Assembly (NCBI RefSeq): GCF_009695935.1
Contig: NZ_VUMY01000005.1
Coordinates: 62,001-126,000, forward strand
DNA length: 64,000 bases
Source: Mobiluncus porci
GTDB taxonomy: Bacteria > Actinomycetota > Actinomycetes > Actinomycetales > Actinomycetaceae
Direction: 5' to 3'
How positions within the stretch are numbered: the first letter of the stretch is position 1; every line of letters starts with the position of its first letter. The position numbers were made by a program, and so were the translations under genes. A model generated the notes under the pieces. That model was not told the origin of the DNA. It ran no database searches and was given only the letters and a program-made list of their open reading frames with translations. Of the stretch, positions 45,242 to 55,100 are shown piece by piece.

Positions 45242-45641
45242 CCCACTGAATCGGATGGGTCGAGCTGAGGCTAATTTCGGCGGGAATGAGCCCGTCCAGT
45301 AGTGTCCCCACTACTGGCAGGGGCACCTGGACGTTGACGCTCACTTCTCCCCGCGAGCCTGCTGCCGGACAGTCTCCGGTCTCGCACACTAGGCTGAAGG
45401 CGGTTCCGCCCACCGGTAGTCCCTGGTCTGAGGCTGCAAGTTGTACCGCCAATTCGGCAGCGGTCGTTCCGGTTTGGGGATGTTCTGTCAAAATCCGGGC
45501 ACTGGCCGCGGCTCCCGCTTCTGCCGCATACAAGCCGGCCTGGATCTGGAAAAAGACCAGGATGAGATACACGAGCGGAACCAGGAGTCCCAGAACAACT
45601 CCCACGAATTCAATCGTGGCCTCCCCTGATTCCTCGGCCAT
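45225..45641 (-). CDS. TadE-like minor pilin
   Basis: 138 residues from the ATG at 45641 (MAEESGEATIEFVGV), with GGGAG just before it. The start GEATIEFVGVVLGLLVPLVY is the processed TadE/pseudopilin type: a Gly-Glu-x-x-x-x-E cleavage region followed by a long hydrophobic helix. Two cysteines in the external part (ETGDCP region) may form a disulfide. The open frame continues to 45812 through a palindromic repeat, which is why the later start is chosen. Confidence 0.78.
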   Translation of the reverse strand: MAEESGEATIEFVGVVLGLLVPLVYLILVFFQIQAGLYAAEAGAAASARILTEHPQTGTTAAELAVQLAASDQGLPVGGTAFSLVCETGDCPAAGSRGEVSVNVQVPLPVVGTLLDGLIPAEISLSSTHPIQWGEHGA

Positions 45642-45701
45642 TCGCTCCCAAAATCGCGCTGACAATCTCGACTGACGGGCTTCGTCTACTCGGGCATCCC
45701 T

Positions 45702-45771
45702 CCGTAACTCGGGAGATTTTGCCCTCTGGTGCCATATATGGCAGTGATGGCCAAAATCTCCCGAGTTACGT
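45702..45771. repeat. 70-bp palindromic repeat, family I, copy 2
   Basis: 19-bp perfect inverted arms (CGTAACTCGGGAGATTTTG and its complement) around a core with TGGCCATCACTGCCATATAT in the reverse orientation. It matches 14739-14808 over its full length. It lies between two tadE-like genes, inside the pilus operon, and would make a strong hairpin in that mRNA. Confidence 0.8.
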
Positions 45772-45808
45772 AAGACACCTCCACTATTCACGGCTCGATC
45801 TCCACTAT

Positions 45809-46234
45809 TCACGGCCCGACCTCCACCATGGCGTGCCCCACAGAGCTCAGACTTCCCGCCCCGAAAAGCCCCAAAATCGGGATCGGCGCCTCGATTTTGA
45901 CCTCTACGACCTCAACTTCCGAGCTGGAGAACTTATTGGAAACGCTAGCGACCGGGATTCGGGAGACGCTCACTCCCGTCACGTAGCGCTCTCCGATAGT
46001 GGAGGCCAGAGCCCCGCGAACAGTAGTTTCCGCCGCGCTCTCGGGCGCACCGACAACCGCGACCGCATGGGCCCCGGCTCCGGCGGCATCTATCAGGGTC
46101 GTCTTCACCCACAGCACTAGGGAAAACTGCAAAATCCCCAGCACGAGAAACATCACGAGCGGGGCGATGAGTGCGAAACTGACCGGCTCCGAACCGCGGG
46201 AGTCGTTAAATTCCGGAAACCGAGGCGATTGCAC
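45809..46234 (-). CDS. TadE-family pilus protein
   Basis: 141 residues. SRGSEPVSFALIAPLVMFLV is the TadE-type N-terminus with its hydrophobic helix (about 18-45); then LVLWVKTTLIDAAGAGAHAV and an external beta-rich domain. It probably primes or caps the pilus. It overlaps the small pilin gene by 29 bases at its start; about 37 bases past its stop lies the family I palindrome. Confidence 0.8.
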   Translation of the reverse strand: MQSPRFPEFNDSRGSEPVSFALIAPLVMFLVLGILQFSLVLWVKTTLIDAAGAGAHAVAVVGAPESAAETTVRGALASTIGERYVTGVSVSRIPVASVSNKFSSSEVEVVEVKIEAPIPILGLFGAGSLSSVGHAMVEVGP

Positions 46235-46403
46235 TGTTGAACAGGTTGGTCAGTGCGGGCAGGGCGACGGCGGACAGGGCCACGACAAGCCCCGCGGTCA
46301 TCAAGGTAACCATGACCCAGCCGGGGACGTCTCCGGTTTCGGAGGCGAGTCTCTGTCGGACGGTATCGAGCCGAGATACCTGGCTGATTGTGGGGTATTC
46401 CAT
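46206..46403 (-). CDS. Flp-type small pilin (DUF4244-like)
   Basis: 65 residues: a charged leader of about 20 residues (MEYPTISQVSRLDTVRQRL), then SETGDVPGWVMVTLMTAGLV and a single hydrophobic helix to ALTNLFNSAIASVSGI. The size, one-helix form and position between tadC and tadE fit the major pilin subunit of actinobacterial Tad pili. AGAAGGAGAAATAT lies before the ATG. The leader would be cut by a prepilin peptidase not present in this window. Confidence 0.8.
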   Translation of the reverse strand: MEYPTISQVSRLDTVRQRLASETGDVPGWVMVTLMTAGLVVALSAVALPALTNLFNSAIASVSGI

Positions 46404-46457
46404 ATATTTCTCCTTCTAGTAGTTGGTTTTTTCCACAAAGTTTCTTCCGAGATTCCC

Positions 46458-47345
46458 TTAGTGAATGGTGGTTAACTGCAGCGCCACCAACCCGGGATAG
46501 AGCGCGAACACGACCGTGAGGGGCAAAATCAGGAACACCACCGGAACCATCATCCACACATCCTTCTTGCCACCTTGGGCAAGGAGCTGGTTTCGCGCCG
46601 CGGCACGGGAGTCAGCAACCTGTTCGCGTAGGACTTCCGCTAGGGGCGAGCCGCGTTCCAGGGCGGAGACGACCGCGTCGACCAGGTGTGAGAGGATTTC
46701 CGATTCGCTGCGAGTCCGCCAGGAGGTCAGGCTGGGAGCTAGGGATTCTCCGCGATTAATCTCCCCCATGAGACGAATCAGCTCTTCGCCGGTGACTTGG
46801 GTGCAGCGGTCTGCCACCCTTCCCAAGGCCACGTAGAGGGACTCCCCCGCCCCGACGGCCAGAGCCAGCAATTCGATAGCATCGGGTAGTTCCTGGTTCA
46901 ATTGCAGTTGCCGTTTTTTCGCCGCCTGGTTCAAGAGGTAATCCGGAAGCATCAGGCCGGAAAGCGGAAAAATCAGGAGCATCGCCGCTGCCCCGAAGGG
47001 GTTTAATGTTCCTGCCGCCGCGCCCAAAACAGTGAGAGTCACTGCCGCTAGGCTGAGCCCCAGCGTCCACCGGCGTTGATTCCGCCGGAAAGCCGCGAGA
47101 CTGGTTTTAGAACCGGCTAGAACGATTCGCCGCTTCACGCTCTCATTCGTGGAGGCTACGGCAGACACCAAGCGCAGCGGGACCGGACTTGGACTCGACA
47201 CCACTTCCTCGCTGTGCAGATACGGTTTCACCCGCCAAGTCGGGAAAACATTTAGGGCATCCCTGGTGAAGAGCAGGCTCGTAGCACTGCCCAGGAGAAT
47301 GGCAGCTCCTCCTCCCAGCAAAGCGGTAACGGTATTTGCGTCCAT
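46458..47345 (-). CDS. tadC: TadC-like type II/IV secretion inner-membrane protein
   Basis: 295 residues of the GspF/T2SSF family, which forms the membrane platform for pilus assembly. Helices near 8-25, 105-140 and 265-290 flank the T2SSF domain: LNQELPDAIELLALAVGAGE (typical), LYVALGRVAD and PLAEVLREQVADSRAAARNQ. It follows tadB by 8 bases and precedes the small pilin gene. Confidence 0.85.
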   Translation of the reverse strand: MDANTVTALLGGGAAILLGSATSLLFTRDALNVFPTWRVKPYLHSEEVVSSPSPVPLRLVSAVASTNESVKRRIVLAGSKTSLAAFRRNQRRWTLGLSLAAVTLTVLGAAAGTLNPFGAAAMLLIFPLSGLMLPDYLLNQAAKKRQLQLNQELPDAIELLALAVGAGESLYVALGRVADRCTQVTGEELIRLMGEINRGESLAPSLTSWRTRSESEILSHLVDAVVSALERGSPLAEVLREQVADSRAAARNQLLAQGGKKDVWMMVPVVFLILPLTVVFALYPGLVALQLTTIH

Positions 47346-47353
47346 GTTCTGCC

Positions 47354-48250
47354 CTACTCGCTCATGGTTCTAGGAACCGCATCAAGTCGCCCAAGGCGAA
47401 GCATTAATAGGTATGCCACCACGGAGATGCCGGCGCCCGTGAGTAAGATGGCCGAACCGGTCGGAGTGGAATAGATTTCGAAGGTTTGCCCTTTGAAAAG
47501 CAACATTGCCAAAATAATCCAGGGCGCGGCGGTGGCGAGCCTAGCTCCGGTCACAGTCCAGGATTGTCGCGCCAAGATTTCGGCGCGGGTGCGTTCCTCG
47601 GCGCGAAGCATGGCCCCGAGGTCTTCCAGTAGGGCCACCAGGTCGTTTCCTCCCACCTGGGCCGCCAAACGCAGGGCTTCGATAATGCGATCCCCGATAG
47701 GGTCAGCAAGTTCTCTTTTCAAAAGTGCGAGAGAACTGTCCAAATTCCCGATGGCTCGGTAATCCGACACGAATCTTTGGAACGGGGCTCGCATGGAGGG
47801 AGGTACTTTCGCCGCCACTTCGAGGAGGGTTTCTCCGAGACTCAATCCGGCTCGCACTCCGGAAACGAGATCATCGACCAGGTGGGGCCAGTGTTTGCCG
47901 CGACTAGCGCGGAGTTTAGCCTGTTTTGAGTTGAGGCTGAGATAGGGAAGATAGGACGCGAAGATCCCGCCGAGAATCGCCACCACGCCGAGTTTGGTGA
48001 CTAGAAAGAGAGCTATTCCCGCGGCGAGGCCACCGGCCGCTGAAATGGATAAAAACCGTGTCAAGGTGAGTTTGGTCTCGGAAGCCGCGGCCCAACGCAG
48101 GAATTTCTGTTGCTGATTTCTCCAATATTTTTCCCAGCCGTCGCGGCTTCTCGCGCGGCGGGGCGCGGTCCAGACCAGCAAATATGCCCCGATTACTGCG
48201 ATAAGTGTCGGGATAAGTTCCGCCATGAGTTCCCAAACGCGCTCAATCAT
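47354..48250 (-). CDS. tadB: TadB-like type II/IV secretion inner-membrane protein
   Basis: 298 residues from the ATG at 48250 (MIERVWELMAELIPTLIAVI), whose start overlaps the tadA stop by 8 bases; the open frame further upstream lies inside tadA and is rejected. T2SSF domain: WPHLVDDLVSGVRAGLSLGE, LALLKRELADPIGDRIIEAL, AQVGGNDLVALLEDLGAMLR. Five or so membrane helices. Partner of TadC in the assembly platform. Confidence 0.85.
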   Translation of the reverse strand: MIERVWELMAELIPTLIAVIGAYLLVWTAPRRARSRDGWEKYWRNQQQKFLRWAAASETKLTLTRFLSISAAGGLAAGIALFLVTKLGVVAILGGIFASYLPYLSLNSKQAKLRASRGKHWPHLVDDLVSGVRAGLSLGETLLEVAAKVPPSMRAPFQRFVSDYRAIGNLDSSLALLKRELADPIGDRIIEALRLAAQVGGNDLVALLEDLGAMLRAEERTRAEILARQSWTVTGARLATAAPWIILAMLLFKGQTFEIYSTPTGSAILLTGAGISVVAYLLMLRLGRLDAVPRTMSE

Positions 48251-49304
48251 GGGACTTCTCCAAGAGTTTTGCGAGGTGGCGCGCCCGAGACCCGAAGGCA
48301 GCCTCGAAATCGAAACCGGGAAGCTCGGCGGGGGTCTGCGGACGAGGCTCTCCGTCAGGGGCTTCTGGCGGAGCGTCCTGGAGCCGGTAGAGTGGAGTGC
48401 CTTTGACCCGACCATTCTCAATTTGCCCATCCAGAGCCAGAATCTCGCTGACCGCACGGGTTCCCTGCCAGGTGCCACGCAACTGGATAATCAGGTCGAT
48501 GGCGTTGGCAACTGTGGGGATAACAAAAGCATCGGTAACGTTTTCACCTGCCAGAAGCGGCAAAGTCGTGAGTTTCATAATCGCTGCCCGCGCGGTATTG
48601 GCGTGGATAGTGGACATCCCGGGAATTCCACAGTTCAAGGCGATGAGCATGTCGAGGCTTTCCGCCCCTCTCACCTCCCCGATGATGAGCCGGTCAGGTC
48701 GCATCCGCAGGCTCTCTTTCACGAGGTCGCGCAGGGTGATTTCACCGTGTCCCTCCAGGGAGGCATGGCGGGTTTGCATCGCCACGCAATCCGCGGATTT
48801 GAGATTTAGTTCCAAGACCTCCTCACAGGTCACGACTCTTTGCTCGGTAGGAATCTCGCCGCAAAGCGCCCGAATCGTCGTCGTCTTCCCCGCCTGAGTC
48901 GGGCCGGAAACCACAATGTTGAGCCCAATGCGGACTGACTCGGAGAGAAACTCTGCCAGCCCCGGCGGCATCAAGTTGAGTTTCACCAGGTCGGATACTT
49001 TCCTGGCTTTGGCGTGATGTTTGCGGATATTGATGGACCAAGAGGAGGTCACTGGTGGAATCACCACATGGAGCCGTTCGCCCGTTTCCAAAGTGGCGTC
49101 CACGCAGGGGTTGGCGTAATCAAGGTGTCTTCCGCTTGGTCGCAGCATCCGCTCTACCAGCGCTCCCACTTCCTTGTCAGCCAGAAGGAGATTCGTGAGT
49201 TCCGCCCTGCCGTTTCGAGAACAAAAGACCTGAGAGGGACTGTTGAGCCAGATTTCTTCCACTTCCGGGTCATCCAGCAAGGACTGCAAGGCTCCGTAGG
49301 TCAT
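48243..49304 (-). CDS. tadA: TadA/CpaF-type pilus assembly ATPase
   Basis: 353 residues, hexameric secretion ATPase that drives pilus assembly. Walker A is GPTQAGKTTTIRAL (an unusual QAGKT in place of GSGKT). The Asp box is VVTCEEVLELNL, Walker B is RLIIGEVRGAESLDML and the His box is STIHANTARAA. The N-terminal region is short (about 130 residues) compared with many CpaF proteins. First gene of the operon tadA-tadB-tadC-pilin-tadE-tadE-tadG-like. No tadZ or prepilin peptidase gene is next to it. Confidence 0.9.
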   Translation of the reverse strand: MTYGALQSLLDDPEVEEIWLNSPSQVFCSRNGRAELTNLLLADKEVGALVERMLRPSGRHLDYANPCVDATLETGERLHVVIPPVTSSWSINIRKHHAKARKVSDLVKLNLMPPGLAEFLSESVRIGLNIVVSGPTQAGKTTTIRALCGEIPTEQRVVTCEEVLELNLKSADCVAMQTRHASLEGHGEITLRDLVKESLRMRPDRLIIGEVRGAESLDMLIALNCGIPGMSTIHANTARAAIMKLTTLPLLAGENVTDAFVIPTVANAIDLIIQLRGTWQGTRAVSEILALDGQIENGRVKGTPLYRLQDAPPEAPDGEPRPQTPAELPGFDFEAAFGSRARHLAKLLEKSHD

Positions 49305-49468
49305 GGTTCCTTCCCTCTCTTCTCGCTGCGACTCTCCAGAAAAATGCTCGTTTGATTAGCCTAGGTCATCTTTAGCATGTTTATAAAACCGCTCCCACCC
49401 CTTTTTACCAGCATATTCACAGTTTACATTCATGTAATATCCAGTTAACCTGCAGGGTTGCCTCTGTT

Positions 49469-49486
49469 GCCAAAATTGATTTTGGC
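49469..49486. promoter_or_regulatory. dyad in the divergent region before the Tad operon
   Basis: GCCAAAAT-tg-ATTTTGGC is a perfect 8+2+8 dyad, the size of a repressor or activator site. It lies in the 293-base gap between the divergent tadA and kinase-like genes, which holds no gene. A longer pair GGGTTGC (49456) / GCAACCC (49517) encloses it, so it may also be part of a folded leader. Confidence 0.4.
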
Positions 49487-49597
49487 CTTCACCGACGCGG
49501 TTCCAAGTGTGGGACGCAACCCTTTACGCGATGGCAAAATAGGCACTCTCCTGCTTGGCAACGGCTTAAATGCTTTAGAAAACAGTAGGGTTAACCC

Positions 49598-50722
49598 ATG
49601 AGTGAGAATCTATTCTTGACCTTGGCTGCTCTCGCCACAGTGGCGAATCCTGACTTGGAGGTCGAGGCCCTGTGCCCGCCCAGTGGCGAGGATCAGGATT
49701 TCGTTTGGACCGGAGTTCTAGATCGGGAATCGAATCGCTGGATGGTTTTGGCTTCAAAAAATTCCTCGGCCGCGACTTCGCTGGAGAAGCAGGAAAAGAT
49801 TCTTTCCATGTTGGCCAACTACCACGACGCCCATCGCATCCCCTTTGAAGTGCCACGCCTCATTGGACGAGCCTCTAAAAAAGATGAGAATCTTACCGCC
49901 GTGGTTTATCGTCAGCTTCCCGGTAATCCCCTGGATTTCAACGATATTGGAGAAAAGTCTGAACTCGCGCGGAGCCTTGGTAAAGCCATTGCCGCTCTCC
50001 ATGAAGTGCCGACCAACCTCGTGGAACACGTGGGGCTTCCCACTTCGAGCGTCGCCGAGATCCGCGAGAGTCTGAGAGACAATCTGTCGCGGGCGGTTTC
50101 GACCGGCCTGATTCCCCCCACCTTGCAGGCTCGTTGGGAGCAAGCCCTTGATGAAGACGCCTGGTGGCATTTCCATCCGACTTTCATTCACGGCGCCTTG
50201 GATCCCCAAAACGTTTTAGTCGCCGACTCGCGAGTTTTGGGCGTTTCAGGATTCGGGGAGGTCTCGGTCGGGGATCCGGCTCGCGATTTGGCTTGGCTGG
50301 TTTCGGAACTCACCGCCGAGACGGTTGATTCCATCTTTGATGCCTACCATCTCGGGAGAGCTGAGGGAGCAGACTCTTTCCTTCGCCAGCGCACGGATCT
50401 CTACACCGAGCTCTCCTTGGTGGATTGGCTGAACTGGGGGGTAGACCAGGAAAATCCGGCCATTATTGCGGACGCGAAAGATCTCTTGGAAGAACAACTG
50501 GAGCGCCTGGATGGTGATTTTTCGCTCACCGGCAAGCCACTGTTTGAAGATGACACCGAGACGATGGACTTGGCGACAGATTCGGAAAGTCTCGAAGTTG
50601 AGGGCGGGGATGCCGGGGAAGTCGCGGGTGATCTCGAAAGGGAAAAACCTGGTTTCAATCCGGAAACCTCTTCCGGAGCCGACTTTAGTTCAGATATTGA
50701 GACAGATTCGTCCGCATCTTGA
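49598..50722 (+). CDS. aminoglycoside-phosphotransferase-fold protein lacking catalytic residues
   Basis: 374 residues. The N-lobe (1-110) ends with AVVYRQLPGNPL (hinge). The C-lobe has the choline/aminoglycoside kinase pattern FIHGALDPQNVLV and VSGFGEVSVGDPARDLAWLV. In active members these read HGD-x-x-x-x-N and I-D-F. Here the catalytic Asp is Ala and the metal-binding Asp is Gly, so phosphotransfer is unlikely. The last 80 residues are acidic and Ser/Glu-rich. Related proteins often lie beside UvrD/Adn helicase genes in actinobacteria, so a regulatory or scaffolding role is possible. GTAGGGTTAACCC precedes the ATG. Confidence 0.75.
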   Translation: MSENLFLTLAALATVANPDLEVEALCPPSGEDQDFVWTGVLDRESNRWMVLASKNSSAATSLEKQEKILSMLANYHDAHRIPFEVPRLIGRASKKDENLTAVVYRQLPGNPLDFNDIGEKSELARSLGKAIAALHEVPTNLVEHVGLPTSSVAEIRESLRDNLSRAVSTGLIPPTLQARWEQALDEDAWWHFHPTFIHGALDPQNVLVADSRVLGVSGFGEVSVGDPARDLAWLVSELTAETVDSIFDAYHLGRAEGADSFLRQRTDLYTELSLVDWLNWGVDQENPAIIADAKDLLEEQLERLDGDFSLTGKPLFEDDTETMDLATDSESLEVEGGDAGEVAGDLEREKPGFNPETSSGADFSSDIETDSSAS

Positions 50723-50814
50723 GATTTCTTTTGGTTTCTTTCCCTGGAGGCTGGTAGCGTGAGGGCACCGCGCCGCACGGCGTGGGTGGGTCACTAATCA
50801 GCAAGGAGTAAACG

Positions 50815-52122
50815 ATGGCCGAATCCAATCTCGAAGTTCAGGGTTATATCGTCCCCAGCGAGGTGCCGACCCACTGGTACAACATCATGGCGGACTTTCC
50901 CGAGCCGATGGCGCCGCTTTTGAATCCGGCAACTAAAGAACCGGCCACCAAAGAGGACATGGCTCCGATTTTCGCCTCTCACCTTATTGACCAGGAGCTT
51001 TCCACCGAACGCTATCTGGAGATTCCCGAGCCGGTTCGCGAGATTTATTCCCAATGGAGGCCTTCTCCCCTGATTCGTGCGGCAAGGCTCGAGAAGATGC
51101 TCGGCACGAAGGCCCGCGTGTACTACAAGTATGAGGGGGTTTCCCCAACCGGCTCGCACAAGCCGAACTCGTCTGTCGCCCAAGCGTATTACAACAAGTT
51201 GGAAGGTATGGATAAGGTCACGACCGAGACCGGCGCGGGTCAGTGGGGCGCGTCGCTGGCGATGGCTTGTGCCATGTTTGACCTCGGCTGTGAGGTTTAC
51301 CAGGTGCGCGCGTCTTTCGAATCGAAGCCGTACCGCCGGATGCAGATGCACACCTACGGCGCAGATTGTTACGCCTCGCCAAGTGACCGCACCGAGTCGG
51401 GCCGCGCCATGCGCGAGCAGTTCCCAGACACTTCCGGCTCGCTCGGCATGGCGATTTCCGAGGCCGTCGAAGTCGCGGTGAAGAACCCGAAGGCGCATTA
51501 CGCCTTGGGTTCAGTGTTGAATCAGGTTCTGATTCACCAATCGGTAATCGGCTTGGAAGCCATGGCTCAGCTCGAGGCGGCCGGAGAGGGGACGGCCGAT
51601 GTGGTCTTTGGATGCGCCGGCGGAGGGTCAAACCTCGGCGGTCTCGCCTTGCCGTTTATGGGTCGCGAACTTCGCGGCGAGGCTCCGCGGCATACCCGGA
51701 TTGTCGCAGTCGAACCAAAGTCTTGCCCCTCGATGACCGAGGGTGAGTTCCGCTACGACTTCGGCGACACTGCCCAAACCACGCCACTCATGAAGATGTA
51801 CACGCTCGGGACGGACTTCGTGCCGGATCCGATTCACGCCGGTGGCCTGCGCTATCACGGCATGGCTCCGATGGTGTCTCACGCGTACCATCTCGGGCTG
51901 ATGGAGGCGATATCTCGCCCCCAGGACCAGACCTTCGCCGCGGGCCGTGAGTTTGCCCGCGCCGAGGGCATCATCCCCGCCCCGGAGTCCTGCCACGCCA
52001 TTTGCGGAGCCATGGACTACCTGAAGTCCGGCGAAGCAAAAGACGGTGAAGTGGTCTTGATTGGCATTTCCGGAAACGGCGTTTTGGACCTCCCCTCTTA
52101 TGATGCGGTTTTGGGCGATTAG
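50815..52122 (+). CDS. trpB: TrpB2-type tryptophan synthase beta-like protein
   Basis: 435 residues; PLP-dependent enzyme that joins indole and serine. The PLP lysine is in PTGSHKPNSSVAQAYY; phosphate-binding CAGGGSNLGG, substrate-binding ETGAGQWG and the C-terminal GISGNGVLD are present. The length and the N-terminal extension (PTHWYNIMADFPEPMAPLL) mark the TrpB2 group, which works without TrpA and often salvages indole. No trpA or other trp gene is near. AAGGAG lies before the ATG. A small GC-rich hairpin (50768-50789) is in the leader. Confidence 0.9.
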   Translation: MAESNLEVQGYIVPSEVPTHWYNIMADFPEPMAPLLNPATKEPATKEDMAPIFASHLIDQELSTERYLEIPEPVREIYSQWRPSPLIRAARLEKMLGTKARVYYKYEGVSPTGSHKPNSSVAQAYYNKLEGMDKVTTETGAGQWGASLAMACAMFDLGCEVYQVRASFESKPYRRMQMHTYGADCYASPSDRTESGRAMREQFPDTSGSLGMAISEAVEVAVKNPKAHYALGSVLNQVLIHQSVIGLEAMAQLEAAGEGTADVVFGCAGGGSNLGGLALPFMGRELRGEAPRHTRIVAVEPKSCPSMTEGEFRYDFGDTAQTTPLMKMYTLGTDFVPDPIHAGGLRYHGMAPMVSHAYHLGLMEAISRPQDQTFAAGREFARAEGIIPAPESCHAICGAMDYLKSGEAKDGEVVLIGISGNGVLDLPSYDAVLGD

Positions 52123-52198
52123 TCGAAGCGGCTTGCAGCGGATTTGGCGTCTAGCTCAGATCCACTCGTAGCACTTGGAAAGATGCGGCTGCGCACTG

Positions 52199-55100
52199 TC
52201 AGTCCCTGATATGCCTCCCCTCTCCCGCTCCTTGACCAAGCATGGCAAGAACCTCGCTCGCTGTCGCCTCGGCAGCAGCGAGGTTCTTTTCCAAGAAGTC
52301 CAAGGTGTAGTCTTCCAAGCCAAGATGAGCGCAGATGTCTTCCAACGTCAAGACTTGCTGTGGTGGATCTGCTTGGCTCAAGAAAATATAGGCGCACACC
52401 ACGTTTTCCGGTTTTGTCTCCGGATGAGATTGACACCAGAACAGGCGATAGATTCCGAGCTGGTGAACCCACTGGGAATACATCTCTGGCTGGGGTTTTG
52501 TGCCGGTTTTCCAGTCCACAATCCAAATTTTCCCGTCCTCGAGATCTTCAAAAACCGCATCCATGCGCAGTTTCAAGACAACGGGATTATCTCGACCCAC
52601 GATGAGATTCCCCTCGCTTTCCACGGCCAAGTTTCGCTTATTCCGAAGGAGTTCCAAATCGCGGAACCGCTGTTTCCATTCGCGGAGCATTTTCTTCTGG
52701 CGATCCGGAAGCCTCGACTCCACCGCAGATTCGATATCAAGCTGGTCAGCATCAAGCTGATTTTCCGCCCAGGCGTGGAAGATGGTTCCGAGCCGAGCCC
52801 AGTCAGATGGCTCCTGAGGCAAGGGTCGCAGCTTTTGGAGCATATAGGCTTCGCCCTCCCCACCAAGTTTCGCCATTCCGGTGGCAGAAACCCGGTTGAA
52901 CAGCTCGCTAGGTTCTAGGCGAGAACTCTTCACATTCAGCAGCTTATCGAGCCTCCTGGCAAGAACCCCGCTTCCTCCCTTGGTTTGAGGCTTGGAAGCT
53001 TCCACAATTTCTACTGAGCGTTTCAGATCTTCTCGATGCTCGATAGCCGCAGGTGAAGGCCACACCGCCCCCTCGAAGTAAGCCAGGTTGGGATTCGTTT
53101 CGTCCTTATCGATTTCTAGGCACCTGGTCGGTGGCAGTGAGTCGTCTTCAACCCAGTCAAGCAAGCTGCCTTCCGAGGTTTTCGCGGAGTCATCGCTCCT
53201 GCCTTCACAGATCGCACAGTGACCCTCGAAGATATGGTTGTGCACTGACTGTTCAATCAGAAAGAAGGGACTTGGGCTTCTTTTTGTCTTGTTCCGTCTT
53301 TCAAACCAGCAGGAGGTCAACAGCAAATGGGTTTTTGCCCGAGTGAAGGCCACATATGCAAGGCGAGCCTCTTCTTTCAGTGAATAGAGCTTCTTATCCT
53401 CTTTATACTGACCCGCCAAGGTTTTTTTCAAGGGCTGTCCCTTTTTCCCGATACCTTGGAAAGTCTCGAGTTGGTAATCCGGGAGATAGTCACGGTCGCT
53501 TCGAAGCGGATAGGGCAATACATCGCGTTGAGTCAGCCACATCTGTTGCTTGCTGGAGGGGAAGACATTGTCGTTGAGATTCGGAATCGCTACATAATCC
53601 CATTCAAGCCCCTTGGCGGCGTGGATGGTGAGAATTTGAACGCAGGCTTCATTCACGTCCATCTCGAGTTCCGCAAAACTCGCTTCTTCGCTTTCCCCAG
53701 CTTCGAGCCAACTCAAGAATCCTTGTAGGGAAGCGCCCGGAGTCCGCTGGAAATCTCGAATCATCCCCAGGAATTCGGAAAAAGCTGCTGGATTGAGCGG
53801 GGATGAGGGAAGTTGTGCCTCGATGTCGAGACCCAGGAGACGGTGAATCATCCGTGCGAGCGCTAGTGGAGTGGCGAAAGCCAGGTTATCCCGAAGCTTC
53901 AGGAGTAGGCTCCGCAGTTCCCCGAGTCTCCAACGAACCTCAGGGGAAACCTCCACCCCACCTTCCATGATGACCTGGTAAACGCTAAGGCCTTGGCGGT
54001 TTCTCCCGATTGCTTTCAGATCCTCAAGACCGATCTTGTAGCGATCCAGCAGTGTCAGAAGGGAACCACTGTTGTCAGGATTGGCGCAAACCATCATCGT
54101 GGCGCGAACCAGTTTCACTCCGGGGTCGCTCAGGATTCCCTCGAGTCCCCGTGTTTGGTAGGGAATTCCGGCGTCTTCGAAGGCTGAAGCAATCGCTGGG
54201 ATGGCACTTCTACCACGGCACAAAACTGCCGCAGTGGGAAGGCTGAGCTTCGGGGTGTCGTCGTTACGAGCTTTCGCCCTTCGCAACTGTGCCTCAAAGT
54301 CTGCGCGAATTTGGCGCCTTTCTTCCAGCCACTTCCGGAAGAAGCCGACAAGAACTTTTGCCTGGTCAGTATCAGTTTTGGTGCGGGCAGCATGGACGAA
54401 GCCATCGGGTGCATCCGGTCTCGGGCTCAGGGGTTTCACCAGGAGCGCATCAGGGTCTTGTTCCCATTTGCCCTCCGGGCGTCTGCCGGGACGAGTGGCC
54501 TTCGCGATTTCCTCCGAGATTCGGTTTGCCGCCTCCAAAATTTTCTTCCCATTTCGCCAGGAGGTGGAAAGACTCAAGACCTCGTAGTTTTTCAAATCGC
54601 TAGCGAATTTGGAGGCGAAATCTTCCATAGAAGCAGCCGAGGCTCCGCGCCATCCATAGATCGACTGGTTCGGATCCCCCACTGCGGTCACGGCGTGGTC
54701 GGCAAACAGCGCAGCTAAATAACGCATCTGCGCGACGGAGGTGTCTTGAAACTCATCCAAGAACACCATCCGGTATCTGTCTCGTTGGGTTTCACCGACT
54801 TTCGGAAGGGTTTCCACGAGTTTCACCGTCTGGCGGGTTTGGTCGGAAAAATCCGCAGCCAGCAACTCTCGTTTACGCGCCTCGAAGGCTCGCAGCGCCC
54901 CCACCGCAGTAGTTCCGAAGCTCATGGTCGTGAGGATTCCTGCCAGCTCGTTCTTAGCTTGAAAACTTAGGTCATCCCATTCGTTGGCGCGAATCGCTTT
55001 AGCCCTAGCAGTCTGGTTCTTATAGAAATCCTCCATATTGTCGAGGTCAACGAGGTGAGCATTGGCATCCCCCGAGAGCTTGAGGAGTGATTTCACAATG

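Noticed and set aside
50723-50814. Trp attenuator or T-box before the TrpB2 gene
   Set aside because: No run of Trp codons, no T-box sequence and no terminator/antiterminator pair; only one small GC-rich hairpin is visible.
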